Of a DNA stretch of 64,000 nt, positions 54,176 through 63,731 are shown piece after piece; position 1 is the first letter of the stretch, and the number at the start of each line of letters is the position of its first letter. The notes below the pieces were generated by a model. That model did not search any database and was not told the DNA's origin. It was given only the letters and a program-made list of their open reading frames with translations. Source of the stretch: CAIKMD01 sp963740675 (GTDB lineage: Bacteria > Pseudomonadota > Alphaproteobacteria > ATCC43930 > CGMCC-115725); the NCBI GenBank assembly GCA_963740675.1, contig CAVUFS010000001.1, forward strand, positions 682,001-746,000. The letters are read 5' to 3'. The position numbers and the translations under genes were made by a program.

Positions 54176-55192
54176 TTAGTTGAGACGGCGGTCGGCTTCC
54201 TCGACCAGGCTGAGATCGGCGTATTTTTTGACGTCGATATCGGTTTTCAGGAATCCCATCTCTTTCATCATCACCAGATCCTGTTGGATGGCGTCGAGAT
54301 TGGGGATGCCGTCGAGGTTGCGGTAATGATCTTTGTTTGTGAACACCCAGGTGTTGAGGATTGCGGCCGGCTGCTTGGTTGCCTCGGCCAGCACAGCGAC
54401 CGTCTTGGCCCGATTCTCGGGCGCCGCGTACCAACGCGTCGCGCGCAAAATATCCTCGGTCAGGTCGATGACCGCGTCGCGGTGATCCTTGAGATAGCTT
54501 TCGCGCGCACCCCAGAAGATGGTTTCTGTCGCGCCGCCCGTTACGTCGCGCCGCGTGAACAGCACGCGCGACATTTTCAACAACTCCTCATCGAAGGCAT
54601 AGGGCTGCGATACGGTGACCAGATCGGCTTTGCCTTGCATCAGCATCGCCTTCATGTTCGGCGGCTGAACTTGCACGATCGAATAGTCGCGATCGGCTTC
54701 GAGGTGGTGGCGGCGTAGCATGATGCGCAAATCGATATCGACGGCGGCACCGACTGCCGGGGTGGCGACCACCTTGTGCTTTAGATCCTCGACGGTCTTG
54801 ATCGGGCTGTCGGCGCGGACCATCGACTGGCTGGTGTAATAGCCATCGACACCGTCCTGCACCTCGTCGGCGAAGATGCGCAGATCGCTCAGACCTGCGT
54901 TCTGGATCGCGAGCCCGACCGCCGGCGTTGCCAGTGGCGCAATGTCGATCTGATTCGCGGCGAGGGCGGTGACTGCCAGCGACGAGCCGACAAAATGGGT
55001 CGCCTCGATGGTGTAGGACTTGCCGTAATGCTTCAACACGTCCTTCTGCGCAAAGAGCAGGGGGCCGAGATCGGCCGGCGCCTCGAAATAGCCCAACCGG
55101 ATCGTCAACGGCTCGGCCTGCGCCGCCGCGGTGACAACAAAGATCAGCGCACCGGCGATGAGGCCTCGGTTCAGCCGTTTTATCCTAGGCAT
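54176..55192 (-). CDS. ABC transporter substrate-binding protein (SsuA/THI5-like), orphan
   Basis: 338 residues from the ATG at 55192, which follows AGGAGGAATCC. Signal peptide MPRIKRLNRGLIAGALIFVV with AQA. IRLGYFEAPADLGPLLFAQK, ALAANQIDIAPLATPA, VEDLKHKVVATPAVGAA and a C-terminal KKYADLSLVEEADRRL. Paralogue of 31815 and 62156. It lies 52 bases upstream of the flavin oxidoreductase gene in the same direction, so the ligand may be that pathway's substrate. Confidence 0.9.
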   Translation of the reverse strand: MPRIKRLNRGLIAGALIFVVTAAAQAEPLTIRLGYFEAPADLGPLLFAQKDVLKHYGKSYTIEATHFVGSSLAVTALAANQIDIAPLATPAVGLAIQNAGLSDLRIFADEVQDGVDGYYTSQSMVRADSPIKTVEDLKHKVVATPAVGAAVDIDLRIMLRRHHLEADRDYSIVQVQPPNMKAMLMQGKADLVTVSQPYAFDEELLKMSRVLFTRRDVTGGATETIFWGARESYLKDHRDAVIDLTEDILRATRWYAAPENRAKTVAVLAEATKQPAAILNTWVFTNKDHYRNLDGIPNLDAIQQDLVMMKEMGFLKTDIDVKKYADLSLVEEADRRLN

Positions 55193-55438
55193 GGATTCCT
55201 CCTGATCGGTTTGGTTGACGCCGCCGATTTGCGGCAAGTGAAGTGATCTCGCACCTCAGCGGCCAATTCTGATTATTAATGGCCGCTATCGCTTTTCATT
55301 ATTCCAAATTTTTTCAATTAGATAGAGGACGCATTGGTGATCGCGACCGCGACCGGTCACGCTGTACGTTGCGGAACCCTTCGCATATACCAAGGCCCGA
55401 CACGCTCTCATGCAGGGGCGGGCGCTCGAGGGGGGACA

Positions 55439-56455
55439 ATGAAGCAAGCTGTTTCGATTTTTGCAGTGGCGGTGCTGCTGCTGAGCGGTGTTGTGGGCCG
55501 CGCGGCGGCTGACGAGACCGTATTGAATTTCGCCACCACCCAGATCGCGGGCGACGAGAACGCCGTCGATGTGTTCTTTCCCTGGGCAAAGCGCGTCAAC
55601 GACGCCGGCAAGGGCGTTGTGCGCATCGATGTTCGGGAGGGCGTGTCGATCGCCAACGCCTCCAACGTCTATGACCGGGTACAGAACGACGTGGTGCAGA
55701 TCGGCTTGCTGATCCCCAGCCTAGTCGGTGGCAAGTTCCCGCTGACCGACGTAGCAAGCCTGCCTTTCGTCACCGACGACGCGAAGAACGCGTCGATCGC
55801 GTTCTGGCGCCTTTATAAGAGCGGCATGCTGGACACGGAGTACAAGGATATTGCGCTGCTCGGCGTCGGCTTGTTCCCGCCGCAGGGCGTCCATACCGTG
55901 AAGCCAATGGCCTCGCTCGACAATCTCAATGGTTTGCGCCTGCGCGTGGTCAGCAAAGTTGGTAGCCAGGCAGTGTCGCGGCTCGGCGGCACGCCTCAGG
56001 TGCTCGATCCGGCAGACCAATATTCCGGTCTCCAACGCGGTGCGCTCGATGGCGTCGTCGCGTCGTGGTTCGGCATTGGCCCTCTGCATCTGACCGACGT
56101 TACCAGTTTCCACCTCGAAACCTCGCTCGGTACAGGGATGTTCGTGGTGTTCATGACGCGCGCCAAGCACGACGCCTTGCCGGCGGAAGCGCGCAAGATT
56201 CTCGACGACAATTCAGGTGCATCGCTTAGCGAGGCGTTGGGCGCCGATTTCGATAAGCAATCGGAAGATTGGCGCCGTCCCGCCGCGGCCAATCCGGACA
56301 AACACAAAATCGTCCAGCTCAGCCCCCAGCAACAGAAGGAATGGGCCGACAAAATCACGCCGGTGGTGGACGATTGGACGGCGGCGCATCCGGGCGGGGC
56401 GAAGATCCTCGAGACCTATCGCGCGTTGATCGCCGATGTGAAGGCTGGGAAATAG
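55439..56455 (+). CDS. TRAP transporter solute-binding protein (DctP-like), orphan
   Basis: 338 residues from the ATG at 55439, after GGGGGGAC. Signal peptide MKQAVSIFAVAVLLLSGVVG. LNFATTQIAGDENAVDVFFP, AGKGVVRIDVREGVSIANAS, ASIAFWRLYKSGMLDTEY and LQRGALDGVVASWFG. Paralogue of the gene at 40388. It starts a plus-strand set with an amidohydrolase and a CoA ligase. No DctQ/M genes. Confidence 0.92.
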   Translation: MKQAVSIFAVAVLLLSGVVGRAAADETVLNFATTQIAGDENAVDVFFPWAKRVNDAGKGVVRIDVREGVSIANASNVYDRVQNDVVQIGLLIPSLVGGKFPLTDVASLPFVTDDAKNASIAFWRLYKSGMLDTEYKDIALLGVGLFPPQGVHTVKPMASLDNLNGLRLRVVSKVGSQAVSRLGGTPQVLDPADQYSGLQRGALDGVVASWFGIGPLHLTDVTSFHLETSLGTGMFVVFMTRAKHDALPAEARKILDDNSGASLSEALGADFDKQSEDWRRPAAANPDKHKIVQLSPQQQKEWADKITPVVDDWTAAHPGGAKILETYRALIADVKAGK

Positions 56456-56490
56456 GACTCCGATAAACACGGGTGGGCGCGGCTCGTCTC

Positions 56491-57350
56491 ATGAACGTCT
56501 CGGAAGCGATCCGCGCGCCCGCTGAATCCTTGCCGCCGCTGAGCTGCGATGGTCAGTTCCACACCTTCGGTGATCCCGCGCGCTATCCCAACCGCAATCC
56601 CGAAGGCACCTACAAAGTGCCGCTGGCACCATGGGAGCGATTGCTGCGGACGCATGAAGTGCTGGGCATTCATCGCGGCCTCATCGTGCAGCCCACCGCC
56701 TACAAGACCGATCATAGCTGCTTGGTGGATTCGCTGAAGTCTTTGCCGCGAGACCGCTACCGCGGTGTCGCTTTGATCGACGACGACATCAGCGACCGCC
56801 AGCTTCGCGATCTGCACGATGCCGGCGTGCGCGGCGTGCGTTTTGTGTTTTGGCAAAAACTCGGTCTTGGGCCGAGCCTCGAAACCTTCCGCCGCTCGCT
56901 CAACCGTGTGCGCGCCATGGGCTGGTTCCTTAAGGTGATCGCGACCCCGGCGGAACTGCCGGTGGTGTTCGAGGCCTTGGCGGCGATCGACGATATTCCG
57001 GTCGTGCTCGATCATATGTGTCGGCTGCACCCGCTCGCCTCACCGGACGATCCGGCTGTTGCCATGGTCGCGACCTGCTGCGACGCTCCAATTACTGGAT
57101 CATGTTGTCGAACGGACATCGCTATCCCGAATACCAGCATCGACCCGAAGCTGTGGTAGCGCTGGCGCAACGGCTATACACCCTTGCGCCCGATCGCACT
57201 CTTTGGGGCTCGGACTGGCCGCATCTTGGCCACGATCCCTGGAGTCCCGACGATGCGGGCATGATCGAGCTGCTTTACCGCTACCTGCCCGATGCGGCAT
57301 CGCGCCAGGCGGTGCTCGTCGACAATCCAGCACGGCTGCTCGGCTTTTAG
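56491..57350 (+). CDS. TIM-barrel amidohydrolase (Amidohydro_2), frameshifted
   Basis: From the ATG at 56491 (a GTG at 56473 is an alternative): SCDGQFHTFGDPARYPNRNP with Q-x-H in place of HxH, RGLIVQPTAYKTDH, DIPVVLDHMCRLHPL. One missing base near 57067-57072 moves to RDLLRRSNYWIMLSNGHRYP-type sequence (DLLRRSNYWIMLSNGHRYPE) and ends with LWGSDWPHLGHDPW. About 287 residues when repaired. LigI-like hydrolase group; substrate unknown. It follows a TRAP binding protein and precedes the CoA ligase. Confidence 0.77.
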
Positions 57351-57395
57351 CGAAGGCCCGGCTACCATCGCCGCGTATTTTCGCGAAAGCGCTTC

Positions 57396-59492
57396 ATGGC
57401 CGACAATTTTTTCAATCCTCGCTCGCTCGCGGTTGTCGGTGCCACCGACCGCTCGCGCTGGTCGCAACTCACCAAGGAGAATCTCGAAGCGGCGGGCTTC
57501 ACCGGTCGGCTGCACATGGTGAACCGGCGCGGCGGTGAAGCACATGGCCAACGCGCTGCGGTTAGTTGTGCCGCCATCGGTGAGCCGGTTGACCTCGCTC
57601 TGTTGGTGATCCCGTCCAACGCGATCGTCGATGCGCTCGACGATCTGGCTGCCGCTCAGATCCGCCATGCCGTGGTGGTCGCGTCGGGCATGGCGGAGGC
57701 CGGCGCGGAAGGCCAGCGTTTGCAGGAAGCGATCACCGACAAGGCGCACGCGCTGGGCATTACGATGCTCGGTCCGAATTGCCTCGGCTTCATGAATTTC
57801 GCCGACTGTACCGGCGCTTGGACGGCGACGCCGCGTTGGCCCGCTCTACCGGGATCGATCGCGCTGGTATCGCAAAGCGGTGCCACCGCGAATTTCACGC
57901 ATCACTTTGCCTATCAGCAGGGTATCGGCCTTACCCACATGATCTCGACCGGCAACGAGTCCATGCTCGATGTCGCCGGCGTGATCGACGAATTGCTCGA
58001 GGATGCGCGAGTCAAAGTCATCGCGGCGTTTCTCGAATTGGTGCGCGACCCCGTGCGCTTTCGCGCCATGGCGCAGCGCGCATCGTCGCTCGGCAAGCCG
58101 TTGGTGATGCTAAAGGCGGGGCGCACCGCGACCGCGGCGGCAGCGGCCACGGCGCATACCGGCGCGCTGGTCGGCGACGACACGGTGTTCACGGGGCTGT
58201 GTCGCCAATATGGCATCCTCAAAGTGCGGTCGGTCGAAGAGCTCGTCGTTACCGCTGACGTCTTATCCAAAGTGCCGGTGCTTTCGGGATCGGGCATCGG
58301 ATATCTGTCGATCTCAGGCGGACTTTGCGAGATCGGTGCCGACCTGGCCGAAGAAGAGGATTTGACTCTGCCCGCTCTCCAAGATGCGACGGCGGAAAAG
58401 CTGCGCGGCATCCTGCCATCCTTTGCCACGGTGCAGAATCCGCTCGACATGACGGCCAACGTTACCTCCGATCCGTCATTGTTCGAGCGGGTCGTCACCG
58501 CGCTCGGCCAGGATCGCGGCCTGTCGCTCCTGGTCTGCATCTTCGACGTGCCGACCGGAGAGGGTGATATCGCGAGCTTCTCGCGTCCCTCCTTGCAGCA
58601 TATCGGCCGCGCGCTGCATGAGAGCGCGATCCCGCTGCTGGTCATCAGTACGGCGGTGAAGCCGGTGACGGCGATGAGCCGGCAGATCATCGCCGAATAT
58701 GGCTTGCCATATATCTCCGGCGGTATCGATCTGGGACTGCGCGCCATCCGTGAAGCAACACGCTGGTCGGCGTATCAGCGCAACCGCGGGCCGACCGATG
58801 CGCCGGTGTCGTCTGTCGCCGATAAAGCCTTGCCGTTGCCGCGCTCCGAATTCGAGGCGCGAGGACATCTCGAAAGCTTCGGTGTTCCCCTCGTGCCCGC
58901 CGCGCTCGCGGCCACGCCGGCCGAAGCGGTCGGTGCCGCCCAACGCTTCGGCGGGCCGGTGGTGATGAAGATCGCCTCGCCCGATATCGCGCACAAGACC
59001 GAAATCGGCGGCGTGGTACTCAACCTCGAGGGAGAAGCAGCCGTCGCTCATGCCTTTCACGACATCCTGACACGCGCGCGTCATGCCCGGCCGCAGGCGA
59101 CGATCGAGGGCATCTTGGTATCGCCGATGCGCAAGAGTGGCGTCGAGCTGCTCGTCGGAATTACGCGGGACCCGCAATGGGGGCTTGTGCTGACCTTGGG
59201 GATCGGCGGCATCTGGGTCGAGCTGTTGAAGGATGTCAGCACGCGCCTCTTGCCGGTCACCGTGGCCGAGGTGCTGGTGATGCTGGAAGAGTTGCGCGCC
59301 TTTCGTTTGCTCGCCGGCTATCGCGGCGTGAGGCCGGTCAATCTCGCGCGGCTGGCGCAGATCATTGTGCAGATTGGCGACGCGGCGCGTGCCCTGGGGC
59401 CACGCCTACACACGCTCGAGATCAATCCGCTGCTGGCGCAAGGCGATACGATCGAAGCGCTCGATGCGCTGGTGGTCGCGACGGACAGCTAA
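57396..59492 (+). CDS. ADP-forming acyl-CoA synthetase (acetate-CoA ligase family, FerA-like)
   Basis: 698 residues. CoA-binding domain (NFFNPRSLAVVGATDRSRWS, then GITMLGPNCLGFMNF), ligase-CoA domain with SQSGATANF, STGNESMLDV and the phosphohistidine-region block TAHTGALVGDD, and an ATP-grasp domain (KIASPDIAHKTEIGGVVLNL, LGIGGIWVELLKDV). The enzyme makes acyl-CoA from an acid with ATP giving ADP. Feruloyl-CoA synthetase FerA of Sphingobium SYK-6 belongs to this superfamily, and a FerB-like hydratase/lyase lies at 52171, so ferulate or a related cinnamate is a candidate substrate. Confidence 0.9.
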   Translation: MADNFFNPRSLAVVGATDRSRWSQLTKENLEAAGFTGRLHMVNRRGGEAHGQRAAVSCAAIGEPVDLALLVIPSNAIVDALDDLAAAQIRHAVVVASGMAEAGAEGQRLQEAITDKAHALGITMLGPNCLGFMNFADCTGAWTATPRWPALPGSIALVSQSGATANFTHHFAYQQGIGLTHMISTGNESMLDVAGVIDELLEDARVKVIAAFLELVRDPVRFRAMAQRASSLGKPLVMLKAGRTATAAAAATAHTGALVGDDTVFTGLCRQYGILKVRSVEELVVTADVLSKVPVLSGSGIGYLSISGGLCEIGADLAEEEDLTLPALQDATAEKLRGILPSFATVQNPLDMTANVTSDPSLFERVVTALGQDRGLSLLVCIFDVPTGEGDIASFSRPSLQHIGRALHESAIPLLVISTAVKPVTAMSRQIIAEYGLPYISGGIDLGLRAIREATRWSAYQRNRGPTDAPVSSVADKALPLPRSEFEARGHLESFGVPLVPAALAATPAEAVGAAQRFGGPVVMKIASPDIAHKTEIGGVVLNLEGEAAVAHAFHDILTRARHARPQATIEGILVSPMRKSGVELLVGITRDPQWGLVLTLGIGGIWVELLKDVSTRLLPVTVAEVLVMLEELRAFRLLAGYRGVRPVNLARLAQIIVQIGDAARALGPRLHTLEINPLLAQGDTIEALDALVVATDS

Positions 59493-60275
59493 ACTCCGGC
59501 CGCGCCGCCACCGTCGATGTTGAGCACCGCGCCGGCGATCTGCCGCGCGCGCTCGGAACACAAAAACGTAACCAGATCGGCGACATCGTCCGGTTCGCAA
59601 ACCCGGCCCAGCGGCACGGTCGCACTCCATTCCGCTTCGACCTCTTGCTCCGAGCGCCCGGTTGCCTTGGCTTTCGCGACGATGATCTCATGCCAGCGCG
59701 GCGTATTGGTCGCACCGGGATTGATGCAATTGACGAGGATGTTGTCGCGCGCAGCGTCGGGGGCGAGGGCACGGCTGAAATGCATCACCGCCGCGTTGAA
59801 CGCACCCAGAAGATAATTCGGCGTATAGATCTCACCGCCTTTGCCCGCGATGTTGATGATGCGTCCCCAGCGGCGCTGCCGCATCTCCGGCAGAACGGCG
59901 CGGGTGCGATCGCACCGCGCCCATCAGCTTCAGATCGAACGATTTCTGCCACGTCTCGTCGCTGAGTTCTTGGATACCGCCCGCCGGGGACGAGCCGGCA
60001 TTGTTCACCAAAATGTCGATCGGACCCAACGCCGCGCGTGTGGCGGCGACGGTGCGCTCGATGTCTTCTTTCTTGCCCATATCGGCGGGCACCGCGACAA
60101 CACGGCCGCCGCTCGCTTGTGACAACTCGTTGGCAACTTGCGCAAGCCGCGCGCCGTCGCGTGCGGTGATCGCCACACCGACGCCTTGCGATGCAAGCTG
60201 CAACGCGACCGACCGTCCGATGCCGAGGCTGCCGCCGGTGACGAGGGCGGTACGCCCCTTAATGCCGTAATCCAT
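59489..60275 (-). CDS. Short-chain dehydrogenase/reductase, frameshifted
   Basis: From ATG 60275: KGRTALVTGGSLGIGRSVAL (NAD-binding TGxxxGIG), DILVNNAGSSPAGG, LKLMGAV, then one extra base near 59908-59913, then RTRAVLPEMRQRRWGRIINI. The active-site region reads IAGKGGEIYTPNYLLGAFNA, where Tyr-x3-Lys is not obvious (YTPNYLLG...), so catalytic residues may differ. It ends LCSERARQIAGAVLNIDGGG. About 262 residues when repaired. It overlaps the end of the ligase gene by four bases on the opposite strand. Confidence 0.78.
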
Positions 60276-60290
60276 ATCGAGTCTCTCGGG

Positions 60291-61134
60291 CTAAGGGGTT
60301 GTGAAGCCAAACAGGGTGGCGGGATTGTCGGCCAGGATCATGTCGCGCGCGGGCCCGGCCCAGCGCTGAAACTGCTCCAGCAAATCGATGTCGTCGGGGG
60401 GCGGGCCGGCCAGCAACGGGTGCGGCCAATTGCTGCCCCATAACAGCCGATCCGGTCGCGCCTCGATCAGCGCGTCCACATAAGGGCGCATGTCGTCGTA
60501 TGGCGCGCCTTGATCGGACAACCGATACCAGCTGCAGATCTTGACCCAGATGTGATCGTTCTCGCGCACCAGACGCAACAAGGTTTGAAAGGCGGCACAA
60601 CCGACGCCCATGCTGCCGCGCACACGTCCCATATGATCGATGACGCAAGGCACGGGAAGCGTTTCTAAAGACGGCCGCAAGCCGATGATCTCGTCCGCGC
60701 GGTCGAAATGAAGATCGATATGCCAACCGATATCGCGCAGACGCTGTGCCATCGGCACGAGACAGTCGATGCCGAGATCGCCCTTCAGCATGGTGGACAG
60801 GCGGATTCCGACCATGCCGCCGCGCGCCAAGGCTTCAAGCTCTCGATCGGTAATCGTGGGCGCAACCAGAGCAATGCCGCGGCAGCGTGGGCCCATCCGC
60901 GCGATCGCATCCAATGTCACGCGGTTGTCGATGCCATGCGAGCTGCTGTGCACGATCACCCCGCGCCGCATGTGCAGCGTGTCGAGCATGTTCGGCATAG
61001 GCTTCGACGGGTCGGTCGGGCGGCGTCCAATCGCGATTTTCCGCCAAAGGATAACGCGACACCGGCCCAAAGATGTGGGCGTGGCAATCGCAGGCGAGCG
61101 GCGGCGGTTGGATCCGCAACGGGTCAGTGTTCAT
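60291..61134 (-). CDS. TIM-barrel amidohydrolase (2-pyrone-4,6-dicarboxylate hydrolase-like), frameshifted
   Basis: From ATG 61134: LACDCHAHIFGPVSRYPLAE with a proper HxH, DRPVEAYA, then one extra base near 60994-60997, then PNMLDTLHMRRGVIVHSSSH. Later IGWHIDLHFDRADE, CVIDHMGRVRG and LLWGSNWPHPLLAG supply further ligands. About 281 residues when repaired. The H-A-H motif and PDC-hydrolase size fit lactone hydrolysis in protocatechuate 4,5-cleavage or a related path. It lies 15 bases upstream of the SDR gene; a divergent LysR gene is 89 bases away. Confidence 0.8.
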
Positions 61135-61223
61135 GGCTCTCGCCTGTATGTCCTTGCTTGGCGGCTTCCTGCGCTCTCTGTATCTTCGCGCGCTCGGGAG
61201 GACGCAAAGGAAAAATCACCCTC

Positions 61224-62147
61224 ATGGATGTGCGGCAGCTTACCTATTTCCTGAGCGTCTACGATTCGAAGAGCTTCACCAAAGCCAGCCAGAAAGAGCA
61301 TGTCGCTCAGCCCGCGCTCAGTGTCCAGATCGCTCGCCTGGAGAAGGAACTGGGCGTCGTACTGTTCGACCGGCGTGCGACCGGCATCGTGCCCACCACG
61401 GCAGGAACGCATTTCTACGGCATCTGCCAACGCATCGTGCAGGACGTTTCGGCTGCGCGAGCGGAGATGGCTGCGTTCGCTAAATCGGTCTCGGGACGGC
61501 TGACGATCGGTTTCCCACCCTCTGCCACCCGTGCTGTTCTGGGACAGGTCTTGCCGCGCTATGCCGAGCATTATCCCAATGTCGAGATCGTGCTGCACGA
61601 GGCGTTCAGTGGCTCGCTGGCGCAATGGGTCGCCGATGGAACGGTCGATTTCGCCATCGCAAGCCGACCGGAAGACGATATGGGTCTTATCTTCAAGCCG
61701 ATCCATACCGAGCCCATCGTGCTGGCCAGCAATCTCGCCGATTTCGGCGACATGTTCGCGCCGGTCGATCTGCGGACGGTCAAATCGATGAAGTTGATCA
61801 GCCCTTTGCCGCATCACGAGATCAGTCGCGGCGTGCTGCGCTATTTGAAGGAGCTCGGTGTCGCGATGGAACGCATCATGTATCTCGACGGCTACACAGC
61901 CACGATCGAGATGCTGCGCTATTCGGATTGGTCGACGATTACCGCATTGAGCGTCGTCTTCAACGAAATCGAAAACGGTTCGGTCAAAGTCCATCCTTTG
62001 ATCGATAGTGCTTTGCACTATAGCCTGTTCTTGATTCACGCGCCGCGCACGCCCTTCTCGCCAGCGGCGCAAGCCTTCGTCACTCTGTTGGAAAGCGCGT
62101 TCGCCGACTTCAGCGAACGCTATCAACGAGTGATGACCGCTGGGTAG
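61224..62147 (+). CDS. LysR-family transcriptional regulator
   Basis: 307 residues; MDVRQLTYFLSVYDSKSFTK is the classic opening, with HTH AQPALSVQIARLEKELG and TTAGTHFYGIC. Effector domain from about 90 (GRLTIGFPPSATRAVL). It is divergent from the amidohydrolase-SDR pair and converges on a binding-protein gene with 8 bases between. It resembles NAC/CbL-type LysR regulators rather than the other two LysR proteins here. Confidence 0.93.
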   Translation: MDVRQLTYFLSVYDSKSFTKASQKEHVAQPALSVQIARLEKELGVVLFDRRATGIVPTTAGTHFYGICQRIVQDVSAARAEMAAFAKSVSGRLTIGFPPSATRAVLGQVLPRYAEHYPNVEIVLHEAFSGSLAQWVADGTVDFAIASRPEDDMGLIFKPIHTEPIVLASNLADFGDMFAPVDLRTVKSMKLISPLPHHEISRGVLRYLKELGVAMERIMYLDGYTATIEMLRYSDWSTITALSVVFNEIENGSVKVHPLIDSALHYSLFLIHAPRTPFSPAAQAFVTLLESAFADFSERYQRVMTAG

Positions 62148-62155
62148 GGCGTTCA

Positions 62156-63169
62156 TTACTTCAGACGCTGAGCGGCTTCTTTGATTGGCCCCAGATCGGC
62201 GTATTTCTCGGCATCGAGATCGTTGGCAATGAAGCCCAGTTCTTTCTGCGCATGGATGTTCTTCGACAGCGCGGGGAGATTCGGCAGGCCGTCGGGATCG
62301 CGATAGTAGTCTCTGCTTGTGAAGACATAGCTCAGCCGTTCGGGCGGTATCTTCAGGTATTCGCCGATCAGGTTCATCGCCTCGGCGTGATTGGCCGGGT
62401 CGAGATACCATCGCTGGGCGCGCAGCATGTCGGTGAAGAAGTCGACGACTGCGGCGCGGTTCTTCGCGAGAAAGCCTTCGCGTGCGGTGATGAAGGACAG
62501 CTCGGTGATATCGACGGAATCGTGCAGCGTGAACAAGACCCGTGCCTTGTCGAGGAGATCCGGATCGTAGGCGAAGGGCAGCACGAACGTGCCAAGATCG
62601 ATCTTCCGCTCGGTCAACATCGCCTTCATGTTCGGGAATGGTGCCTCGATCAGCGAATAGTCTTTCTTGTCGCGCAGTCCTTTCGACAGCAGCATAAAGC
62701 GCATGCCCATATCCATGCCGCTGCCGGCGCCGTTGGTGGCGACGACCTTGCCCTTGGCATCGGCCACGGTTTTGATCGGCGAATCCTTTAACACCATGTA
62801 TTGCGCGGTCGCATGACCTGGCACGCCATCTTGGATTTCGTCGGCGACAACGCGCAGATCGGTCAAATGGGCGTTTTCGATGGCGATGCTGAAACTGGAA
62901 TAAGAAAGCCCGGCCATGTCGAGGTCGCCGGTTGCCAGCGCTGTCACCTCAGACGGCGAAGCGGCGAAACGCTGCGCTTCGAGGTGATACGTCTTATCCA
63001 GATTCTGGGCGATTCCCGTCTTTAGAAATAAAACGGGCATCAATTCGCCCGGTGTATTGATCCATCCGGCGCGGATCTTTACCGGGTCGGCAGATGCAGC
63101 CGATGACATCGGCAGGGCGCAGGCGATTGCTGCTGCAAACAAGACATGGCGGCCGAAAATCCCCCGCAT
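62156..63169 (-). CDS. ABC transporter substrate-binding protein (SsuA/THI5-like), orphan
   Basis: 337 residues from the ATG at 63169, which follows GGGAGGAATC. Signal peptide MRGIFGRHVLFAAAIACALP with ASA. IRAGWINTPGELMPVLFLKT, TALATGDLDMAGLSYSSFSI, VADAKGKVVATNGAGSG and KYADLGPIKEAAQRLK. Paralogue of 31815 and 54176. It has no transporter partners and is alone in its transcription unit. Confidence 0.9.
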   Translation of the reverse strand: MRGIFGRHVLFAAAIACALPMSSAASADPVKIRAGWINTPGELMPVLFLKTGIAQNLDKTYHLEAQRFAASPSEVTALATGDLDMAGLSYSSFSIAIENAHLTDLRVVADEIQDGVPGHATAQYMVLKDSPIKTVADAKGKVVATNGAGSGMDMGMRFMLLSKGLRDKKDYSLIEAPFPNMKAMLTERKIDLGTFVLPFAYDPDLLDKARVLFTLHDSVDITELSFITAREGFLAKNRAAVVDFFTDMLRAQRWYLDPANHAEAMNLIGEYLKIPPERLSYVFTSRDYYRDPDGLPNLPALSKNIHAQKELGFIANDLDAEKYADLGPIKEAAQRLK

Positions 63170-63731
63170 GATTCCTCCCAAGCTTTTTCTCGTCACGCAA
63201 TTGCTAACAGGCGCGTGGTCGCTGAACCTTAGTCGATTCAACGACCGCGATGGCTATATTATAATGTTATAGTGCGAATAACGGAGCACGATCGGGACGC
63301 CGAAAGCCCGAGGCTGTCGCGACAGCATTGTGTATCGTCGTGCCGTAGAGTGTCAGGACTTTATCACGAGCGACCTACCCCCGATCCCCATCGACGACGA
63401 ACCTAGCCTGATCGCAACCCATAGCCGATCAAGGCCGACGTGCCTGGCAACGCGTCGCAAGCTCCATCAGTACGGGCGCGCTGACACTGTACTTTTTAAT
63501 CGAAGAATAGTTTGTCGCTGCATTGGAGATCGCGGATCCGCGCACTTTGCCCGACAGGCGCCCTGCTTGAACCGGCCATTGGCCACACAGGTGCCGTGTG
63601 CCCGCCAACGGAGCTAGTGCAAACAAAGCACAATCGTGCGATGGCATGCGCATGTGGTGACGCTGCACTTGAACTAGCGGTGGCTCGCAAGCCTGACTAG
63701 ATTGTGGGCTTGTATTCAGAGTGTAGGTGCA
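63170..63731. other. Divergent intergenic region upstream of the hydantoinase gene
   Basis: About 560 bases with no supported coding sequence; short frames are not recognised. It contains the promoters of the binding-protein gene and of the hydantoinase gene. An AT-rich near-palindrome lies around 63251-63273 (CTATATTATAATGTTATAG), a candidate operator or promoter element. Confidence 0.45.

Noticed and set aside
61131..62411. 426-residue open frame opposite the LysR gene
   Set aside because: Antisense shadow of a well-supported LysR gene; composition is Arg/Gln-rich and no motif is present.
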